NCBI GenBank assembly: GCA_003166795.1
Contig: PMUS01000027.1
Location: 1 to 34,067 of the forward strand
Reading direction: 5' to 3'
Source: Acidobacteriota bacterium
Lineage (GTDB): Bacteria > Acidobacteriota > Terriglobia > Acidiferrales > UBA7541
DNA length: 34,067 bases
The position numbers and the translations under genes were made by a program. A model generated the notes under the pieces. It made no database searches. It was given only the letters and a program-made list of their open reading frames with translations, and was not told the origin of the DNA. Positions 31,544 through 34,067 of this stretch are shown here, in pieces (position 1 is the first letter of the stretch; each line of letters opens with the position of its first letter).

Positions 31544-32239
31544 ATGAAAAGTGCATCGAGGCAAATAACCATTCTCCTTATCGCGATGGTAGGCGTGAGC
31601 GTGGTTCTTGCGAATAGCGCGCGTGGCTGGGCTGCGTCGCGCGAGGGTGAATTGGCATCCGCGATAGCGGCGGACCCTTTACCAAACGTTCTGTCCACGC
31701 CCGAGAGTGGCCTTCTCATGGGAATTACGATGGCGGACTTCACGGGTGACACGCATCCCGATCTTGCAACGGTCGAATTGAATGGGTTCGATTCAGTTAA
31801 CGCGCTATACGTGGTCGAGGTTCGGTTTTCAGAGGGTGGGCGTCAGTTGCTGCGACTAACCGCTCCGTTCGGTGGCCTACTTATAACTGCCAAGGACGTG
31901 ACGGGTGACGGGAATCTAGACCTGGTGATCCATGCTGCGCGATCTGGCGCGCCTCTAACCGTTTTTCTAAATGACGGCAGCGGCCATTTTACCGCAGCCG
32001 AGCCGACCGCTTTCACAGATGTCGTCCGGCAAACTACTTCCGGACAGGAATTTACGACGGAGCGTTTCTACTTTAACGCCACGCTCATTTCGCCAAAGTT
32101 GAAGACGATCAACTGTCATAGCGCGTCCGAGCGCCATCCCCGAGAACAGGGTCGCTCTTATTTCTACGCAACTTGCCAAGCTCCGTTTCATCGAGTTGTT
32201 CCCTTCGGCTTGGACCGGGCCCCACCCACGATCGCGTAG
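31544..32239 (+). CDS. Exported FG-GAP/VCBS-repeat protein heading the efflux operon
   Basis: A 231-residue protein with a signal peptide (ITILLIAMVGVSVVLANSARGWA). Two Asp-rich, probably calcium-binding FG-GAP/VCBS motifs follow: ADFTGDTHPDLATVE near residue 65 and KDVTGDGNLDLVIHAA near 113, the second followed by VFLNDGSGHFTAAEP. The C-terminal 50 residues, after LISPKLKT, are rich in His, Arg and Cys (INCHSASERHPREQGRSYFY, then ATCQAPFHR) and end in DRAPPTIA; they could contribute a metal site. Two repeats are fewer than the seven of a full propeller. The ATG at 31544 is chosen because it starts the signal peptide; the frame is open back to 31493, where the promoter lies. Placed before RND efflux genes, it may be a periplasmic accessory factor; this is inference. 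Confidence 0.7.
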   Translation: MKSASRQITILLIAMVGVSVVLANSARGWAASREGELASAIAADPLPNVLSTPESGLLMGITMADFTGDTHPDLATVELNGFDSVNALYVVEVRFSEGGRQLLRLTAPFGGLLITAKDVTGDGNLDLVIHAARSGAPLTVFLNDGSGHFTAAEPTAFTDVVRQTTSGQEFTTERFYFNATLISPKLKTINCHSASERHPREQGRSYFYATCQAPFHRVVPFGLDRAPPTIA

Positions 32240-32349
32240 GTATTCATTCAGACCGCTGCGAGGAGTTTCGAGACGACTTAATCAGTCCGAGCATTACGGG
32301 TGTATCCGATTATGGTCGCAAAGAAGCTCGGTCTTGTTTGGGAGGGAAG

Positions 32350-33495
32350 ATGCACAGTAATAAGTCTTGCATGGTATTGCCTTTGCCTATTGTGGCCGTG
32401 CTGGTAGCCCTGTTTGTGTCCGGCTGTGGCACGAAGGACAACGTGGCGGCTGAAGCTCCGCCTCCTGCAACCGTGGTCCAAGGTCTGGATGTAACGCATT
32501 TCTCCGTGGACCATCCGGAGCGGTACCCACTGGCAACGGCGGCGCGGTACGAAGCCCCGTCAAAATTGGTGGTGACGGGGTCGGTGTATCCCGACGTCTC
32601 CCGCACGGTTCCGGTCGTCACCTTGGCCTCCGGTCGCGTCGTCGATATCCGCGCGCGTCTCGGCGACACGGTCAAGAAGGGGCAGGTGCTCTTGCGCATA
32701 CGCAGCGACGACGTTGCGGGAGGATTCGACGCCTACCGCAAGGCCGTCTCGGATGAGCTTCTCGCGCGAAAGCAGTTGGATCGAGCCAAGCTGCTCTACG
32801 AACATGGCGCCATTGCGACGCAAGACTTGGAAGTCGCCCAGGACACCGAAGATGACGCAAAGGTCACCCTGGATACCTCGACCGAGCATCTGAAATTGCT
32901 TGGGAATGACCCTGACCATCCCAATGGAATTGTCGACATAACGTCTCCCGTCTCTGGACAGATCACCGACCAGGAAGTGGTGAATGGCAGCACCATACAA
33001 AGTTATTCGGCCAATCCATTCACGATTTCAGATCTTTCGGACGTCTGGATCGTCTGCGATGTGTATGAGAACGACATCCCGACAATTGGAGTCGGTCAGG
33101 GGGCTGAAGTTCGTCTCAATGCATATCCGGATACGGTTCTGAAAGGTCGAGTCACCAACATCGGAGCGCTCCTCGATCCCACCATTCGGACCGCGAAGGT
33201 CCGCGTTGAGATTCCGAATCCTGGAACGATGATGCGCATTGGAATGTTCGCGACGGCTACGTTTTACGGTTTGAAAAAGCAAACGTACACGTCGGTGCCG
33301 GCCACGGCGATCATTCATCTGCACGATCGTGATTGGGTCTATATGCCGGCGCCCAACAACATGTTCCAGCGCGTGGAAGTGAAGAGCGGAGATCAATTGC
33401 CGAACCAGATGGCGCAGGTTCTGTCCGGATTGCAGCCAGGGCAGAAGGTCGTGACGAACGCGCTGGCGCTGCAGACCGCCATCGACAATGAGTAA
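32350..33495 (+). CDS. RND efflux periplasmic adaptor (HlyD/CusB/CzcB-like lipoprotein)
   Basis: A 381-residue membrane-fusion protein. Residues 10-26 are a lipoprotein signal with the lipobox FVSGC (Cys26). The barrel-sandwich/lipoyl part has VTLASGRVVDIRARLGDTVKKGQVLLRI (near 94-120) and its return strand VDITSPVSGQITDQEVVNGS. Between them is an alpha-hairpin (DAYRKAVSDELLARKQLDRA). The beta-barrel domain (VWIVCDVYENDIPTIGVGQGAEVRLNAYP) and membrane-proximal domain (QVLSGLQPGQKVVTNA) follow. GGGAGGG sits just before the ATG at 32350, fixing the start although the frame is open to 32173. The order adaptor then CzcA-like pump suggests metal-cation efflux, but no Met- or His-rich metal motif is visible, so other substrates remain possible. 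Confidence 0.93.
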   Translation: MHSNKSCMVLPLPIVAVLVALFVSGCGTKDNVAAEAPPPATVVQGLDVTHFSVDHPERYPLATAARYEAPSKLVVTGSVYPDVSRTVPVVTLASGRVVDIRARLGDTVKKGQVLLRIRSDDVAGGFDAYRKAVSDELLARKQLDRAKLLYEHGAIATQDLEVAQDTEDDAKVTLDTSTEHLKLLGNDPDHPNGIVDITSPVSGQITDQEVVNGSTIQSYSANPFTISDLSDVWIVCDVYENDIPTIGVGQGAEVRLNAYPDTVLKGRVTNIGALLDPTIRTAKVRVEIPNPGTMMRIGMFATATFYGLKKQTYTSVPATAIIHLHDRDWVYMPAPNNMFQRVEVKSGDQLPNQMAQVLSGLQPGQKVVTNALALQTAIDNE

Positions 33496-33531
33496 CGCTC
33501 ATATCGAGATGCCAAGTACAGGGCCCGGAAG

Positions 33532-34067
33532 ATGATTCGCGTTCTAGTAGATTTTGCGCTGAACAACAAATTCGTTGTGCTCGCGCTGGCGGTGCTCCTG
33601 ACGCTGTGGGGCGCTGTCTCATTTCACAACCTTCCGGTTGAAGCCTACCCGGACATCGCCGACAACTACGTCTCAATCATCGATCAGTGGCCCGGTCGTT
33701 CCGCCGAGGAAGTGGAGCAACAAGTCACGATTCCAGTCGAGATCCAAATGAACGGGATTCCGCACCTGACCGTGATGCGTTCTGAATCGCTCTTTGGTCT
33801 CTCGCTGATCACGCTAGTCTTCGACGATCAATCCAGCAACGACTGGAACCGGCAAAAAGTCCTCGAACGAATGACGCTCGTCACCGTACCTCAAGGTGTG
33901 CAGCCGCAGATCGGCACCGATTGGAGCCTCACCGGCCAGATATATTGGTACACCATCCGCAGCACGAATCCGCAGTACGACCTCATGGACATGCGGAGTA
34001 TCGAAGACTGGGTCCTACTGAAGGAATTCAAATCCGTGCCCAACGTAGTGGACGTGAGCGATTTCGG
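33532..34067 (+). CDS. Heavy-metal-efflux-type RND pump (CzcA/CusA-like), 3' truncated by window edge
   Basis: The first 178 codons of an RND inner-membrane pump. MIRVLVDFALNNKFVVLAL is the first transmembrane helix, followed by NLPVEAYPDIADNYVSII and then QWPGRSAEEVEQQVTIPVEI, MNGIPHLTVMRSESLFGLS, and RQKVLERMTLVTVPQGVQP, all typical of the CzcA/CusA subfamily (HME-RND). In many CzcA proteins the residues after YPD read VTNVQVQI; here they are IADNYVSI. The reading frame is open to the window end, and a full pump would be about 1,030-1,070 residues. The ATG at 33532 lies 36 bases after the adaptor gene. Together with that adaptor it would form the inner part of a tripartite efflux system; the outer-membrane channel is not seen here. 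Confidence 0.95.
   Translation, partial: MIRVLVDFALNNKFVVLALAVLLTLWGAVSFHNLPVEAYPDIADNYVSIIDQWPGRSAEEVEQQVTIPVEIQMNGIPHLTVMRSESLFGLSLITLVFDDQSSNDWNRQKVLERMTLVTVPQGVQPQIGTDWSLTGQIYWYTIRSTNPQYDLMDMRSIEDWVLLKEFKSVPNVVDVSDF

Noticed and set aside
31784..31795. tRNA T-loop-like GGTTCGATTC
   Set aside because: It is in frame inside the FG-GAP gene, and no acceptor or anticodon stem can be built around it.

Overview
The window looks like chromosomal DNA of a Gram-negative soil bacterium, most probably an Acidobacteriota (Terriglobia-type). The indications are GC-rich coding sequence, an LPS pathway (LpxL- and LpxD-type enzymes), a hopanoid cluster, a BBP2-like porin with an Ala/Pro-rich N-terminus, and two small Cys-rich proteins of a kind I associate with that phylum. 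The taxonomic call is inference. I found no tRNA, rRNA, CRISPR array, insertion sequence or phage gene.

Region 1 (1-4740): the 3' part of aroA faces a five-gene minus-strand operon with overlapping or closely spaced genes. It encodes an ECF sigma factor, a zinc-finger anti-sigma factor, and three membrane proteins that share a LiaF-like two-helix segment; one of these ends in a DUF4097 beta-solenoid. A GGAAC-N17-CGTT element upstream suggests the sigma factor drives its own operon. Region 2 (4866-12069) holds unrelated single genes: a secreted protein with a possible permuted papain-like His/Cys pair, a small CxxC protein, a flippase-like membrane protein, nrdR, a twin-GNAT acetyltransferase, an alpha/beta hydrolase with Asp at the nucleophile position, and a GT39 (ArnT-like) glycosyltransferase.

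Region 3 (12119-23949) is about membrane lipids. An LpxL-family acyltransferase and LpxD are followed, behind a good sigma-70 promoter, by a hopanoid cluster: shc, hpnA, hpnG, two zinc MDR dehydrogenases, a natural HpnC-HpnD fusion, and hpnE. Together these cover squalene synthesis from farnesyl diphosphate, cyclisation to hopene and part of side-chain processing. hpnH is not in the window. The two dehydrogenases are candidates for the poorly defined reduction of ribosylhopane.

Region 4 (24091-26865) holds a zinc-ribbon protein, a DUF72 protein, a ribosome-hibernation-like protein and a small outer-membrane-like protein.

Region 5 (26925-34067) holds two tandem KdpE-like response regulators with no kinase beside them, a large porin, and the start of a CzcBA/CusBA-type RND efflux operon led by an FG-GAP protein. 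The least obvious signal in the window is here. Three promoters (for the small outer-membrane-like protein, the porin and the efflux operon) each carry four 6-bp half-sites at exact 11-bp spacing, followed after exactly 10 bp by a -10-like hexamer. A related but longer array lies in front of the response regulators. This looks like a self-contained cell-envelope and efflux regulon controlled by the adjacent regulators.
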